Shown: positions 8,624 through 18,057, counted from the stretch's first letter. The stretch is DNA of 42,004 nucleotides from Ignavibacteriae bacterium HGW-Ignavibacteriae-3 (GCA_002839795.1 PGYS01000008.1:1-42004); one strand, 5' to 3'. Numbers and translations are program-made. The notes: generated by a model not told the origin, from the sequence alone.

Positions 8624-8997
8624 TTGATATACCTGATTGTTTCAGAAATTTCCGGTTGTCGATTTTTTGTTATCAACTCTTAAAATTTGGCAATTGCTTT
8701 TGTTCCAGGACATTTAGAAGATAATTTCAATTCAAAAGTAAATTTTATTGCGATGCGGTGCAAATGGGAGTAAATAATGGTATAAAATAAGGAATCCGTC
8801 CCCCGGCTATGTAGGGATGGATTCGAAGGGGTAAATCGGGGGTTTTTCTCCGTGATATAGACACTATTAACGGTACCAAAGGTTTAAAGTTAAATGCCGA
8901 TTTTGACTTAAAACTAACAAATTTTAGGCGGCGTGTGAAAGCTGGTCGATTTCGCTGAAACAAAAAATATGATCCTTATATCAGCTTATTGTATTCG
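8624..8997. other. Gene-free interval (374 bp)
   Basis: No convincing coding sequence. A 72-codon minus-strand frame here lacks family features and a plausible ribosome-binding site. The only structure seen is the strong hairpin at 8792-8824. The rest is AT-rich and presumably holds the promoter of the DUF4440-like gene. Confidence 0.6.
8792..8824 (-). terminator. Candidate terminator hairpin downstream of the PadR gene
   Basis: GAATCCGTCCC (8792-8802) and GGGATGGATTC (8814-8824) form an 11-bp stem with one G-U pair and an 11-nt loop. Read on the minus strand, the stem is followed by CTTATTTTAT, which is T-rich but not a clean T-run. Its position about 170 bp past the PadR stop fits an intrinsic terminator for the SIR2-PadR transcript. 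Confidence 0.42.
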
Positions 8998-9579
8998 TTA
9001 AAACATTCTCATATCGAACGGAGATAAGTCAGAGATAGTCTGTCGTACGTTTAATTCTTTAATTAATTCACGAATTGTTTTTAATTCTGCCTCGATCAGA
9101 TGCATCCGGTGCTTAAGCATGCTGAGGCTGGTGAACGCCACCTGGCTGGGATTCATTTCGAAACCCAGGATTTGTTTTCTAATCACATAGGAATTGTTTT
9201 CAAGCCGTTCCATTTTCTTTTTGAGCTTAAGTAAAATTTCCGGTTTGCTCAGGTTGTACATCAGCAGAATTCCAATATCAAAATTTGACGGTCCGGTAAA
9301 ATCGTCCTCCAGAAAATTTGTTATCGATTCATGGAATTCAAATTCCCCTTCAGGAGTAATTGAATAGATTGTTTTTTCGGGCAGATTTCCGTTCCGCTCA
9401 AATCTTCCTGTTATTAAACCGTTTTTTTTCAAATTATTAATTGTAGCGTAAACCGTCGAGTCCGCGAGCGGGAGCCATTTTCTCGTGTTTAAGTGTTCCA
9501 GCATCTTTGTGATTTCGTATGGATTTCTTTCTTTTTCGGACACGATACCGAGGATTAAAGCGGCTAATTTAGAAAGCAT
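8998..9579 (-). CDS. PadR-family transcriptional regulator
   Basis: A 193-residue PadR-type regulator. Residues 1-80 form the winged helix, with the family signatures LILGIVSEKERNPYEI, STVYATINNLKKNGLI and the wing GNLPEKTIYSITPEG. Residues 90-180 are the helical dimerisation domain (LKKKMERLENN, HRMHLIEAELKTIRELIKEL). PadR proteins usually repress a nearby transporter or detoxification gene in response to small molecules. The immediate upstream gene on the same strand, 69 nt away, encodes the SIR2-like protein, so the two may be coexpressed. No efflux gene is adjacent; the RND operon is more than 20 kb away. The start is ATG at 9579, with ATGGAGTGG about 13 nt upstream. Confidence 0.88.
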   Translation of the reverse strand: MLSKLAALILGIVSEKERNPYEITKMLEHLNTRKWLPLADSTVYATINNLKKNGLITGRFERNGNLPEKTIYSITPEGEFEFHESITNFLEDDFTGPSNFDIGILLMYNLSKPEILLKLKKKMERLENNSYVIRKQILGFEMNPSQVAFTSLSMLKHRMHLIEAELKTIRELIKELNVRQTISDLSPFDMRMF

Positions 9580-9648
9580 ATGGTGAATTCCACTCCATCA
9601 ATATTGTAGTCTAAAGATATAGCACAATGGCGATCTTCGCAACTAAAA

Positions 9649-10767
9649 TTAATTTAAGAGGGAGTTTATATGCTTTTCGTCATTTACGAATTCTTCGAAA
9701 GTGGAGTAGTTAAAACGGACATTTTTTGTGAGCGACTTGTAATTTAATTCCAGCGATTCTTTCTGTTTAGGATTTACCACGATAATTTCTTTATCGGAAG
9801 TGATTTGCTTTTTGAACAATGCCTTTATATGAACATCCGAGCTCGAAAGCGAATAGCCTATAAACACTACTTTCTTTGTGGCTCTGACCTCCCTTGCAGC
9901 TTCGCTCATCAGATTGGATATAATTGGATGGTGGATTGTTTTAAGGTACGTCGGCGGCATGATAAGGGTGCTGAATTCCGTTCCGTCGATCGGACAGACG
10001 AATTCATACTCCTCTTTCTCCGGGTATGTATAACCGAGGAATTTCCCCTTTTTGAGATCAATCATCCTGTCCCATGGCGTCAAGAGAGTCTGATTGCAGC
10101 AGTTACAGTATTTCCAGTTCAGGCTGCCGTGAACCTTTATTATCTTGATCGGGATGGGATTTTCATCAGTTTTAATTGAAACCGGTTCTCTGGGATTGAC
10201 CCAGAAATTAAAATTTTTCAGTTCCGGTATCGGCTCATAATTCATTAACGGCATGCAATAGTCTATATAGCCGTGACTTTTAAATAAAAAATCAAACGCC
10301 TGTTCAAGCAGAGTATCATAATTCAAAGTTATGATGGAGACATTCGAATTCCTTTTTTGTATTCCTTTCCAGAAGAGATGATAATAGTGGCTTGATTTTT
10401 CAGTACGCAGATTAACCACGTAATGAATCAGCTTGATAAGGTATTCTTTAATATCCCGAATCTTCTCGTTAGTATACTTTGAATTTAAACTTTCATTCTG
10501 CTGGATAAAATAATCAATGAATCCGAATACGGCTTCGAGCTGAGGATACATGTTTGTAGCCGGATTGAACTCGAAATTATCCTTTATAAATTCAGTAACA
10601 ATTTTCCCGATCTCTGAATTTTCTATCGCTTCAATGCCTCCGGAAAGAATCATTGGAAGCATATCTCTTTGAAGAGGAACGCCGTCAGGATGGGACGCGC
10701 CGGCACCCAGGACAAACACCACGTCTCTTGCCGGCGGATATCGTAAAAATTTTTCGGAGGAATTCAT
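9649..10767 (-). CDS. Stand-alone SIR2-like (NAD-binding) protein
   Basis: A 372-residue protein with a SIR2-like fold across most of its length. Motifs in order: VVFVLGAGASHPDGVP (16-31, nucleotide-binding loop), TLNYDTLLEQ (147-156, with catalytic-type Asn149 and Asp151), KVHGSLNW (211-218, with His213), GYSLSSSD (304-311) and VVNP (330-333). An extra cysteine group, C221, C223, C224 and C258, sits where sirtuins carry a zinc module. Bacterial SIR2-like domains of this type, as in the Thoeris ThsA and DSR proteins, are NADases that kill infected cells, and the equivalent Asn and His are both present. No second effector or sensor domain is visible, and no partner gene is adjacent apart from PadR. 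NAD hydrolysis or defence is inference. Confidence 0.82.
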   Translation of the reverse strand: MNSSEKFLRYPPARDVVFVLGAGASHPDGVPLQRDMLPMILSGGIEAIENSEIGKIVTEFIKDNFEFNPATNMYPQLEAVFGFIDYFIQQNESLNSKYTNEKIRDIKEYLIKLIHYVVNLRTEKSSHYYHLFWKGIQKRNSNVSIITLNYDTLLEQAFDFLFKSHGYIDYCMPLMNYEPIPELKNFNFWVNPREPVSIKTDENPIPIKIIKVHGSLNWKYCNCCNQTLLTPWDRMIDLKKGKFLGYTYPEKEEYEFVCPIDGTEFSTLIMPPTYLKTIHHPIISNLMSEAAREVRATKKVVFIGYSLSSSDVHIKALFKKQITSDKEIIVVNPKQKESLELNYKSLTKNVRFNYSTFEEFVNDEKHINSLLN

Positions 10768-10883
10768 ATTACTGAAACGTTTTTAGCATCATTAAATAAA
10801 GAGAAAAGCTTCTGCTCTTCAAATATAACTTTATATTTTATAGTGTTCAGAAAAAAGAATTGAAAAATGATGAACCGGAAATT

Positions 10884-11564
10884 TTATTTATTGATCTCGA
10901 TCAGGATCAGTCTTTTCCCTTTTTCATTCCTGACATTTGACGGCTTGTAAGAGAGCTCGAAGAGTGTGGATTTTTTTATGTGGGCTTTGTATTTAAGTTC
11001 GGTTGTTTTTAATTCATCCATAAGATCGCCACCTTTTACCGCGGCGATATACGCCTTATCTTTTATCAGCGGCAGCGCGTAGCGGAATAATATTACGAGC
11101 GGAACCGTTGCGCGGCTTACGACAAGATCAAATGTGTCCGCATATTTCTGTTTAAAGTCGTCACTTTCAACACGAAAATTTTCTGCGACAACATTATTTA
11201 GTTTTAATTTGTCTATAAATTCTTTTACAGCGTCAATTTTTTTGTTTGTTGAATCTGCCAGCACTCCATTCATAGCGGGACGGGTAATTGCGAGAGGAAT
11301 TCCGGGAAATCCTCCGCCGGTTCCGATATCAAGAAATTTTGAAGCTTTTTTGGGAAGAAATTCAGCCATCAGAGATGAGATAAAGATGTGATTTTCAATG
11401 ATTTTAGCCACATCTCTGCGCGATATCAGATTGACTTTACTGTTTTTTTGGGTTACTAAGAGTGCGAAATGAGCTAAGCGCTCCAACTGATATTCATCCG
11501 GGTTAAGGCTATTTTCCCAGAAGAGCATTTTCAGTTCCCGTAAGTACTGCTCCTGTAGATCCAA
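10884..11564 (-). CDS. rsmG: 16S rRNA (guanine-527 N7) methyltransferase RsmG
   Basis: About 226 residues, the normal RsmG/GidB length. It methylates N7 of G527 in the 530 loop of 16S rRNA using S-adenosylmethionine. The SAM motif KFLDIGTGGGFPGIPLAI is clear, preceded by KVNLISRRDVAKIIENHI and followed by VVSRATVPLVILFRYALPLI and AAVKGGDL. The start codon is TTG. Two TTG codons are adjacent (11567 and 11564); AGAGGG on the coding strand at 11575-11570 leaves only 2 nt to the first but 5 nt to the second, so 11564 is preferred. It lies 14 nt downstream of the mnmG stop, the usual gidA-gidB order, and is probably cotranscribed. Confidence 0.95.
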   Translation of the reverse strand: MDLQEQYLRELKMLFWENSLNPDEYQLERLAHFALLVTQKNSKVNLISRRDVAKIIENHIFISSLMAEFLPKKASKFLDIGTGGGFPGIPLAITRPAMNGVLADSTNKKIDAVKEFIDKLKLNNVVAENFRVESDDFKQKYADTFDLVVSRATVPLVILFRYALPLIKDKAYIAAVKGGDLMDELKTTELKYKAHIKKSTLFELSYKPSNVRNEKGKRLILIEINK

Positions 11565-11569
11565 CAAAA

Positions 11570-11575
11570 CCCTCT
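11570..11575 (-). promoter_or_regulatory. Ribosome-binding site deciding the rsmG start
   Basis: AGAGGG on the minus strand is the only Shine-Dalgarno-like sequence before two consecutive TTG codons. Its 5-nt spacing to the second TTG favours 11564 over 11567. Confidence 0.6.
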
Positions 11576-11578
11576 AAA

Positions 11579-13456
11579 TTAGCTTTTCAAATATACTAAT
11601 AAAATGGAAATATCAGAAGGGGTTACTCCCGAAATTCTGCTCGCCTGCCCTATTGAGCGCGGTTTTATTTTATTCAACTTTTCTTTTGCTTCCGTCGAAA
11701 GAGCTTTCAAATTATTAAAATTTAAATTTAATGGAATATTAACGTTTTCCATCTTCTCTGTTTTCGAGATCAATTCCTCCTGTCTTTTTATGTAGCCGTC
11801 GAACTTTATTTCAATTTCAACCTGTTCAAGAACTTTTTCATCGTTAAGTAAATCAATTGCCCAGAGCTCATCTTTAATTTCGGAAGAACTTAATATTTCG
11901 GATAAAGTTAGCTCGGGACGTTTTACAAGTTTTTCTATTGTCTCTGAATTATCTATCAACGCAAGATTTTTAGATTCGAGAAGTTTGTTTATCTGTTTAG
12001 GAGCAACTCTTTTCTGTGAGGCAGTTTCCTTGCCAACCGCAATGGCAGTTTCTCTCTTCTTAAGATCATCAAACAATTCTTTGGAGATTAATCCAAGTTC
12101 ATATCCTTTTGCAAGCAATCTTCGGTCGGAATTATCCTGACGCAGAACGAGTCTGTATTCCGCCATGGAGGTAAACATTCTATACGGTTCATTTGTTGAT
12201 TTGCGAACGAGGTCATCGATAAGAACCCCGATGTAAGCTTCGCTTCTCTTTAAAACAAATTCCGGTCGCCTCTGAATTTTTGACGCAGCGTTTATTCCAG
12301 CGATAATTCCCTGTCCCCCGGCCTCTTCGTATCCGGAGGTGCCATTTATCTGTCCGGCAAAATAGAGTCCCTCCACAAGCTTCGTCTCAAGAGTTAGATC
12401 AACCTGATAAGGCGGAAAATAATCATATTCAACGGCGTATGCGGGGCGAACCATTTCCGCATTCTCCAATCCCTTAATTTTCCTTAAAGCTTCATACTGA
12501 ATTTCTGCGGGAAGAGAAGAAGAAAAACCATTAAGATAAATCAGGTCTGAATCCAATCCCTCCGGTTCAAGAAATAACTGGTGTCTTTCTTTATCGGCGA
12601 ATCTAACGATCTTATCTTCAATAGACGGACAATAACGGGGACCCACCCCATCAATAACCCCCGTGAAAAGCGGCGACCTGTCAAATCCTTTCTCCAAAAT
12701 TTTATGTACAGTTTTATCAGTATAAGTAATGTGACAACTTATCTGGGGTAGAAACGGAAATTGCGCCTTATCTGTTCTCAACGAAAATGGCTGCGGGAAT
12801 TCATCCCCTTTCTGCTCTTCAAGGATGTCCCAGTTAATTGAGCTTTTTCTTAATCTCGGGGGAGTTCCTGTTTTCAATCTTCCGGAAACGAATCCCAATC
12901 TTAAAAAGGATTCGGTTAGACCCTCAGATGCCGGCTCTCCGTATCTTCCCCCTTTTGTGGCGTTCATTCCTGTATGCATCAGTCCGTTTAAGAATGTCCC
13001 GGAACAAAGCACTAACGCGCTGCATTTAATTTCCTCTCCCTTTACAGTCCTGACTCCAGCAATTTTTTTTCCCTCTTCAAAAACATTTTGTAGGGAGTCC
13101 TCGATCAGTTCTAAATTGGGAACATTCGAAATAACCCGGCCGGCCTCATTGGAGTATAATTCTCTATCGGACTGGCATCTTCCGGCCCAGACAGCCGGAC
13201 CTTTAGTTTTATTTAATATTCTGAACTGAATACCCGTTTTATCCGCTATCAGACCCATCATTCCGCCGAGTGCGTCAATTTCATGAACAAGATGACCTTT
13301 TGCACTGCCGCCTATTGCCGGATTGCAGGATAATCTTCCGATTGCCTTTTTATCCATTGTAATCAGAGCTACAGAACAACCCATTCCGGCAGCGGCGGCT
13401 GACGCTTCAATCCCGGCATGTCCGGCTCCAACTACAATTACATCAAAACTTCTCAT
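11579..13456 (-). CDS. mnmG: tRNA 5-carboxymethylaminomethyluridine modification enzyme MnmG (GidA)
   Basis: A 625-residue FAD protein that, with MnmE, installs the (carboxymethyl)aminomethyl group on wobble U34 of several tRNAs. The FAD motif [14 protein letters not shown] (6-19) opens the protein. Family signatures follow: [65 protein letters not shown] and [19 protein letters not shown]. The C-terminal helical domain that contacts MnmE ends with [17 protein letters not shown]. Length is standard. ATG at 13456 is preceded by AGAAAGG, and a parS site begins only 11 bp upstream. mnmE lies upstream on the same strand and rsmG directly downstream. Confidence 0.97.
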   Translation of the reverse strand: MRSFDVIVVGAGHAGIEASAAAAGMGCSVALITMDKKAIGRLSCNPAIGGSAKGHLVHEIDALGGMMGLIADKTGIQFRILNKTKGPAVWAGRCQSDRELYSNEAGRVISNVPNLELIEDSLQNVFEEGKKIAGVRTVKGEEIKCSALVLCSGTFLNGLMHTGMNATKGGRYGEPASEGLTESFLRLGFVSGRLKTGTPPRLRKSSINWDILEEQKGDEFPQPFSLRTDKAQFPFLPQISCHITYTDKTVHKILEKGFDRSPLFTGVIDGVGPRYCPSIEDKIVRFADKERHQLFLEPEGLDSDLIYLNGFSSSLPAEIQYEALRKIKGLENAEMVRPAYAVEYDYFPPYQVDLTLETKLVEGLYFAGQINGTSGYEEAGGQGIIAGINAASKIQRRPEFVLKRSEAYIGVLIDDLVRKSTNEPYRMFTSMAEYRLVLRQDNSDRRLLAKGYELGLISKELFDDLKKRETAIAVGKETASQKRVAPKQINKLLESKNLALIDNSETIEKLVKRPELTLSEILSSSEIKDELWAIDLLNDEKVLEQVEIEIKFDGYIKRQEELISKTEKMENVNIPLNLNFNNLKALSTEAKEKLNKIKPRSIGQASRISGVTPSDISILLVYLKS

Positions 13457-13467
13457 TTATGCCTTTC

Positions 13468-13483
13468 TGTTTCACGTGAAAAA
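13468..13483. promoter_or_regulatory. parS centromere-like site 1 (ParB binding)
   Basis: TGTTTCACGTGAAAAA matches the widely conserved chromosomal parS consensus TGTTTCACGTGAAACA at 15 of 16 positions, with the palindromic core TTTCACGTGAAA intact. It begins 11 bp upstream of the mnmG start codon, next to the ribosome-binding site. A second site lies 120 bp away. ParB binding is inferred from the consensus; parA and parB are not in the window. Confidence 0.85.
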
Positions 13484-13515
13484 GGGCCCCATGGGGTAAT
13501 TAAAAATTCTAAATG

Positions 13516-13570
13516 AAAAATTACAAAATAGAGTTCCCCTCGAGTTTATAATTTGGCCTTTGTAATTTTT
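13516..13570. repeat. AT-rich inverted repeat between the two parS sites
   Basis: AAAAATTACAAA (13516-13527) and TTTGTAATTTTT (13559-13570) are perfect 12-bp inverted repeats separated by 31 bp. A GC-rich mini-hairpin, CCGCC-TCC-GGCGG (13575-13587), abuts the second parS. The long arms could form a stem-loop in the mnmE-mnmG transcript or be a remnant of a dispersed repeat. Confidence 0.6.
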
Positions 13571-13587
13571 AATTCCGCCTCCGGCGG

Positions 13588-13603
13588 TGTTTCACGTGAA
13601 ATA
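13588..13603. promoter_or_regulatory. parS centromere-like site 2 (ParB binding)
   Basis: TGTTTCACGTGAAATA matches the parS consensus TGTTTCACGTGAAACA at 15 of 16 positions and carries the full TTTCACGTGAAA palindrome. It directly abuts the TAA stop of mnmE (13604-13606). Two such sites 120 bp apart make chance occurrence very unlikely. Confidence 0.85.
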
Positions 13604-14965
13604 TTACTTTCCAATGCAAAATTTAGCGAAAATGTTATTTAATATATCATCTGATGTGACTTTCCCGATTATTTCGGAGAGCGATGTCTCTGCATTTCTC
13701 AAGTCGAGAGCAACGAATTCGCCGGTAAGTTTATTCTGGATGGAAGTTCTGGCGTTCCTCAAATATTCTTTTGCCGAATTCATTGCATTATAATGCCGCA
13801 GACTGGAAATTATGGCAGTTTTTTCGGTATAATTTTGCGAACCGACTGCTTTCTCTTTCAATTTAGCGAAAAGAAGATTGATGCCCTCGCCTGTTTTTGC
13901 GGAGATTTTCACATCCGCTTCAGGAGAATCCGACCGGTCAAGATCAAATTTATTAAATACTTTTATGATTCTTTCTTCCGATGTTAACTCTAATAATTCG
14001 CGATAAAGATCTGATGAAAATCCCGCAACAATATCGTTCATAAAAAGAACAATATCGGCGCTTTTTACGGCATCCCGGCTTCTGAGTATTCCCTCTTTTT
14101 CAATCACGTCCTCCGATGTTCTCATTCCGGCTGTATCAAATAGTTTAAATAAAATTCCGTCAATTGAAAGATCCTCCCGTATTATATCTCTGGTAGTTCC
14201 GGGAATTTCGCTAACTATCGCCCTGGCTTCTTTCAGTAAATAATTCAATAACGATGACTTCCCTACATTTGTTTCTCCGACCAGAGCTACATTTACTCCG
14301 TCTTTTATTACACGCCCGAATGAATATGTGCCGAGCAGGGCATCAATCTCCCCTTCTATCATGTCGAGATTCTCAAGAACCTTATCAAGTGACATAAATT
14401 CAACATCTTCTTCGGCGAAGTCCAGTTCAAGTTCAATAAGCGATGAAGTGTTTATCAGGATTTCTCTCATCCACTCTACCTTCTGAGACAATAAGCCGTC
14501 AAGCTGATTTCTGGCTCCCCGCAGCGAGGCTTCGGTTCTTGAATTTATAACATCGGCGACCGCTTCAGCCTGCGTAAGATCCAGTCTGCCGTTCAAAAAA
14601 GCCCGTTTTGTAAACTCTCCCGGCTCTGCCAAACGCACGCCAGATTCAACGAGCGCGCTTATTATCTTTTCGGTTATAAGTGAACTGCCGTGTGTACTTA
14701 TTTCTATCGAATCCTCACCGGTATAGGAATGAGGACATTTGAAAACAGAAACGAGAACATCATCAATCACAATAGAAACCGGATCATAAATTTTTCCATA
14801 ATGAATTGTATGGGAATGGCAATCTGCCAGTTTACTTTTACCCTGAAATATTTTATCTACAGAAGTAAAACTTTGAGGACCGCTCACACGGATTACAGAT
14901 ATGGCGCCGACGCCTGCCGGCGTTGCCAGAGCAACAATTGTATCTTCGTTATGTGATAATGTCAT
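13604..14965 (-). CDS. mnmE: tRNA modification GTPase MnmE (TrmE)
   Basis: A 453-residue GTPase, the partner of MnmG in U34 tRNA modification. The N-terminal folate-binding dimerisation domain (1-120) starts DTIVALATPAGVGAISVIRVSG and contains EISTHGS and EPGEFTKRAFLNGRLDLTQAEAVADVI (115-141 region). The inserted G domain shows G1 GETNVGKS (230-237), G2 GTTRD (256-260), G3 DTAG (277-280) and G4 NKFD (338-341). The C-terminal FCIGK carries the catalytically important cysteine. Length is typical. ATG at 14965 heads the operon-like order mnmE, mnmG, rsmG on the minus strand. The 147-bp gap before mnmG holds two parS sites rather than a visible terminator. Confidence 0.97.
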   Translation of the reverse strand: MTLSHNEDTIVALATPAGVGAISVIRVSGPQSFTSVDKIFQGKSKLADCHSHTIHYGKIYDPVSIVIDDVLVSVFKCPHSYTGEDSIEISTHGSSLITEKIISALVESGVRLAEPGEFTKRAFLNGRLDLTQAEAVADVINSRTEASLRGARNQLDGLLSQKVEWMREILINTSSLIELELDFAEEDVEFMSLDKVLENLDMIEGEIDALLGTYSFGRVIKDGVNVALVGETNVGKSSLLNYLLKEARAIVSEIPGTTRDIIREDLSIDGILFKLFDTAGMRTSEDVIEKEGILRSRDAVKSADIVLFMNDIVAGFSSDLYRELLELTSEERIIKVFNKFDLDRSDSPEADVKISAKTGEGINLLFAKLKEKAVGSQNYTEKTAIISSLRHYNAMNSAKEYLRNARTSIQNKLTGEFVALDLRNAETSLSEIIGKVTSDDILNNIFAKFCIGK

Positions 14966-15148
14966 AGCATTTTATTTATTGATTTGACAAAAATAAGTTA
15001 AAGAACAGGTATACTCAATTTTATTAAAGAAACTTTCAGATCAAATTTAATCCAGAGTGTTTTGGTCATCGAAAGGTTAGAAAAGCTGAGACTGTGTCCA
15101 TTCGTCTCTGCAATTAATCGAGGCAAAATCGAAGCAAGAGCAACAATT

Positions 15149-15201
15149 ATATTACGACATAGTATATTACTAATTCGTAATATTTCGTTTCTAACTAGAA
15201 A
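15149..15201. promoter_or_regulatory. Inverted repeats upstream of clpB, candidate operator
   Basis: Two dyads lie 60-110 bp before clpB: ATATTACG (15149-15156) with CGTAATAT (15176-15183), and TTTCTA-AC-TAGAAA (15188-15201). They sit in the 296-bp interval between divergent mnmE and clpB and could be regulator sites for the heat-shock gene. No CIRCE element is present. The assignment is tentative. Confidence 0.35.
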
Positions 15202-15261
15202 CTTCTTAGAAAATCGTTTGTATGAGCAGTAAATTAATGAGTGGAATATTGAGGCATACGC

Positions 15262-17880
15262 ATGGAATTTAATTTCAACAAATTTACTGTAAAGGCGCAG
15301 GAGACTGTTAAGAACTCCATCGAGATCGCGCAGAATTATAACAATCAGATCGTTGAGCCGGAACATTTACTTGCGGCGCTACTTCAGGATCAATCGAGCG
15401 TCGCGGTTTCTATAATTCAAAAAACCGGCGCAAATTTAAATCAGATTAAAATAAAGATCGGCGAACTGCTTGAACGTTTGCCTAAAGTATCCGGAAGCGG
15501 TGTCGGCAGTCAGCAGCTTTCTATAAACACGGCAAAATTATTTGATAGATCTTCGGAAGAAGCAAAAGCATTAAAGGATGAATACGTTTCAAACGAACAT
15601 CTCCTTATCGCTCTATGTGACGAGAAGGGCGCGGCTGGAAAACTTTTGAATGAAAATGGAATCAACAAAAACATAATTCTCTCCGCATTGAAAGAGATCC
15701 GCGGATCACAGCGCGTTACTTCACAGAATCCCGAGGATACATACCAGGCTCTTCAGAAATATGGAAGAGATTTAAACGAACTGGCGCGCTCAAATAAACT
15801 TGATCCGGTAATTGGAAGAGACGAAGAAATAAGACGCGTGCTTCAGGTATTATCAAGAAGAACTAAAAACAACCCTGTATTAATAGGCGAGCCGGGAGTT
15901 GGCAAGACTGCAATTGCTGAAGGAATTGCTCACAGAATTATAAGCGGAGACGTGCCCGAATCTTTAAAGTCGAAAAGAATAGTTGCTCTTGATATGGGCG
16001 CCCTTGTTGCGGGAACGCAATTCAGGGGACAGTTTGAAGAACGTGTTAAAGCGGTCGTAAAAGAAGTCCAGGAATCGGCCGGAGAAATAATTTTATTTAT
16101 CGATGAGCTCCATCTTCTTGTCGGCGCCGGAAGGGCAGAGGGCTCTATGGACGCTGCCAACATTTTAAAGCCGGCTCTTGCAAGGGGTGAGCTTCACGCT
16201 ATCGGCGCAACTACGCTCGATGAGTTCAGAAAATATATAGAGAAAGACGCCGCGCTCGAAAGAAGATTTCAGCCGGTTCTGGTTTCTGAGCCGGATGAAG
16301 AAGATTCAATTTCAATTTTGCGGGGACTGAAAGAAAGATACGAAGTTCACCACGGCGTACGCATTACCGACGGAGCTATTGTTGCGGCGGTGCAGTTATC
16401 CCACCGCTATATAACTGACAGATTTCTTCCGGATAAGGCAATCGATCTCATCGATGAATCCGCCTCAAAGCTCAGAATAGAAATTGATTCCATGCCCGAA
16501 GAACTTGACGCTGTAGAAAGAAAAGTCAAGCAGCTGGAAATTGAGAGAGAGGCCTTGAAGAGAGAGAAGGATTCAGATTCCGCGATCCGGCTTGAAGAAC
16601 TGCAAAAAGAACTAAGCGAGCTTGAAGAAGAGAGAAACAAATTAAGGAGCCACTGGCAGCTTGAACGGGATAAGATTCAAAAGATCCGTTCAATGAAAAG
16701 TGATATTGAAAAAGCAAAAACTGATGCCGAAAGATTCGAGCGTGAGGGAAATCTTGGAAAGGTCGCGGAGATACGCTACGGACTGATAAATGATCTTGAA
16801 CGGAAAATGAAAATAGAATCGGAAGAGCTTAACACAATCCAGAAAAACACTAAGATGCTCAAAGAAGAAGTAGATGCAGAAGATGTCGCTGAAGTGGTTG
16901 CTAAATGGACCGGAATTCCAGTAAGCAGAATGCTGGAAAGCGAACGCGCAAAATTAATACGGCTGGAAGAGGAATTGCACAAACGAGTAATCGGGCAGGA
17001 TGACGCTGTTGCCGCTGTTTCGAACGCCATCAGAAGATCACGCGCGGGACTCCAGGATGCTCACCGTCCGATCGGTTCATTTATTTTCATCGGAACAACG
17101 GGAGTGGGGAAGACCGAGCTCGCGCGCGCGCTCGCTGAATTTTTATTTAATGACGAGCATTCTATGATTCGGATAGATATGAGCGAGTATATGGAAAAGT
17201 TTTCTGTAAGCAGATTAATCGGGGCGCCTCCCGGATATGTGGGGTATGACGAGGGCGGACAATTGACCGAGGCGGTAAGAAGAAAACCGTATTCAGTTGT
17301 TCTGCTTGATGAAATTGAAAAAGCGCATCCCGATGTTTTTAATATATTGCTTCAGGTTCTTGATGACGGCCGTTTGACTGATAATCAGGGGAGAACGGTT
17401 GATTTCAAAAATACAATTATCATAATGACCTCGAATCTCGGATCACATCTCATTCAGGAAAAATTAATGGCCATGGATGAAACCAATTATGAAAACATAA
17501 TGGGTGAGCTGAGAGTCAGTTTGACCCAGCTTCTTCGCCAGACCATACGTCCCGAATTTTTAAATAGAATTGACGAAATAGTTCTCTTTAAACCGCTGTT
17601 GAAGAGTGAACTTAAACAGATCATAAATATTCAGCTGCAGAGAGTAGGAAAGATGCTGGCGGATAAGAATCTCGGTTTTGAAATTGATGAAGACTCGATC
17701 GATTTTATACTTCAGCATGGTTATGACGCAACATACGGCGCGCGCCCCCTGAAACGTACCATCCAAAAATATATTGTCAACCCGCTCTCATCCGAATTGC
17801 TCATGAACAAATATGAATCGGGCGATACAATTGTTGTCCGTTCTCCCGGAGCGGGGAAGCTGATCTTCACAAAGAAATAA
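15262..17880 (+). CDS. clpB: ATP-dependent disaggregase ClpB
   Basis: An 872-residue Hsp100 chaperone that threads aggregated proteins through a hexameric ring together with DnaK. Order of domains: the N-terminal Clp repeat domain (1-150; [16 protein letters not shown]…), AAA1 with Walker A GEPGVGKT (209-216) and Walker B ILFIDELH (277-284), a charged coiled-coil middle domain (about 410-540, rich in E/K/R/L) that distinguishes ClpB from ClpA and ClpC, and AAA2 with Walker A GTTGVGKT (611-618), [11 protein letters not shown] (681-691) and the [10 protein letters not shown] sensor-2 arginine motif. Length is normal. ATG at 15262 follows TTGAGG by 7 nt. It is transcribed divergently from mnmE. 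Confidence 0.97.
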   Translation: MEFNFNKFTVKAQETVKNSIEIAQNYNNQIVEPEHLLAALLQDQSSVAVSIIQKTGANLNQIKIKIGELLERLPKVSGSGVGSQQLSINTAKLFDRSSEEAKALKDEYVSNEHLLIALCDEKGAAGKLLNENGINKNIILSALKEIRGSQRVTSQNPEDTYQALQKYGRDLNELARSNKLDPVIGRDEEIRRVLQVLSRRTKNNPVLIGEPGVGKTAIAEGIAHRIISGDVPESLKSKRIVALDMGALVAGTQFRGQFEERVKAVVKEVQESAGEIILFIDELHLLVGAGRAEGSMDAANILKPALARGELHAIGATTLDEFRKYIEKDAALERRFQPVLVSEPDEEDSISILRGLKERYEVHHGVRITDGAIVAAVQLSHRYITDRFLPDKAIDLIDESASKLRIEIDSMPEELDAVERKVKQLEIEREALKREKDSDSAIRLEELQKELSELEEERNKLRSHWQLERDKIQKIRSMKSDIEKAKTDAERFEREGNLGKVAEIRYGLINDLERKMKIESEELNTIQKNTKMLKEEVDAEDVAEVVAKWTGIPVSRMLESERAKLIRLEEELHKRVIGQDDAVAAVSNAIRRSRAGLQDAHRPIGSFIFIGTTGVGKTELARALAEFLFNDEHSMIRIDMSEYMEKFSVSRLIGAPPGYVGYDEGGQLTEAVRRKPYSVVLLDEIEKAHPDVFNILLQVLDDGRLTDNQGRTVDFKNTIIIMTSNLGSHLIQEKLMAMDETNYENIMGELRVSLTQLLRQTIRPEFLNRIDEIVLFKPLLKSELKQIINIQLQRVGKMLADKNLGFEIDEDSIDFILQHGYDATYGARPLKRTIQKYIVNPLSSELLMNKYESGDTIVVRSPGAGKLIFTKK

Positions 17881-17887
17881 TTTAAAC

Positions 17888-17909
17888 GGTCGAGAAATTG
17901 TTCTCGACC
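17888..17909. terminator. Perfect hairpin after clpB
   Basis: GGTCGAGAA-ATTG-TTCTCGACC forms a 9-bp stem with a 4-nt loop, beginning 8 nt past the clpB stop codon. There is no following T-run, so it may be a stabilising or Rho-assisted 3' end, or a dispersed palindrome, rather than a classical intrinsic terminator. Confidence 0.55.
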
Positions 17910-17914
17910 ACCAC

Positions 17915-17943
17915 GTCATTCCGCGCCTGACACGGAATCCAGA
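17915..17943. repeat. Dispersed repeat fragment (GTCATTCCG…CGGAATCC type)
   Basis: GTCATTCCGCGCCTGACACGGAATCC has the arms ATTCCG (17918-17923) and CGGAAT (17933-17938). A matching GATGAC lies about 35 bp downstream (17972-17977), so the element may extend to about 17978. The pattern resembles a widespread family of small palindromic repeats. It is different from the TGTCATTCTGA element at 2612. Confidence 0.5.
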
Positions 17944-18057
17944 CTATTCTAACTATTACAGATATTCAGGAGATGACAAACTTATAGTGCATTTTTTATT
18001 GTATCGTTTTGATTAAATTTAAACTATAGATTTCCAGCAAACATAGTCGGGGCAACT

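Noticed and set aside
8745-8963. 72-codon minus-strand open frame
   Set aside because: No recognisable domain, no convincing ribosome-binding site, and it spans the strong hairpin at 8792-8824; treated as non-coding.
13457-13603. Replication origin itself
   Set aside because: The parS sites and AT-rich inverted repeat fit an origin-proximal location, but I see no cluster of DnaA boxes (TTATCCACA), so oriC is not called here.
14998-15366. 122-codon minus-strand frame across the clpB start
   Set aside because: It overlaps the first 105 bp of clpB antisense and has no family features; chance open frame in AT-rich DNA.
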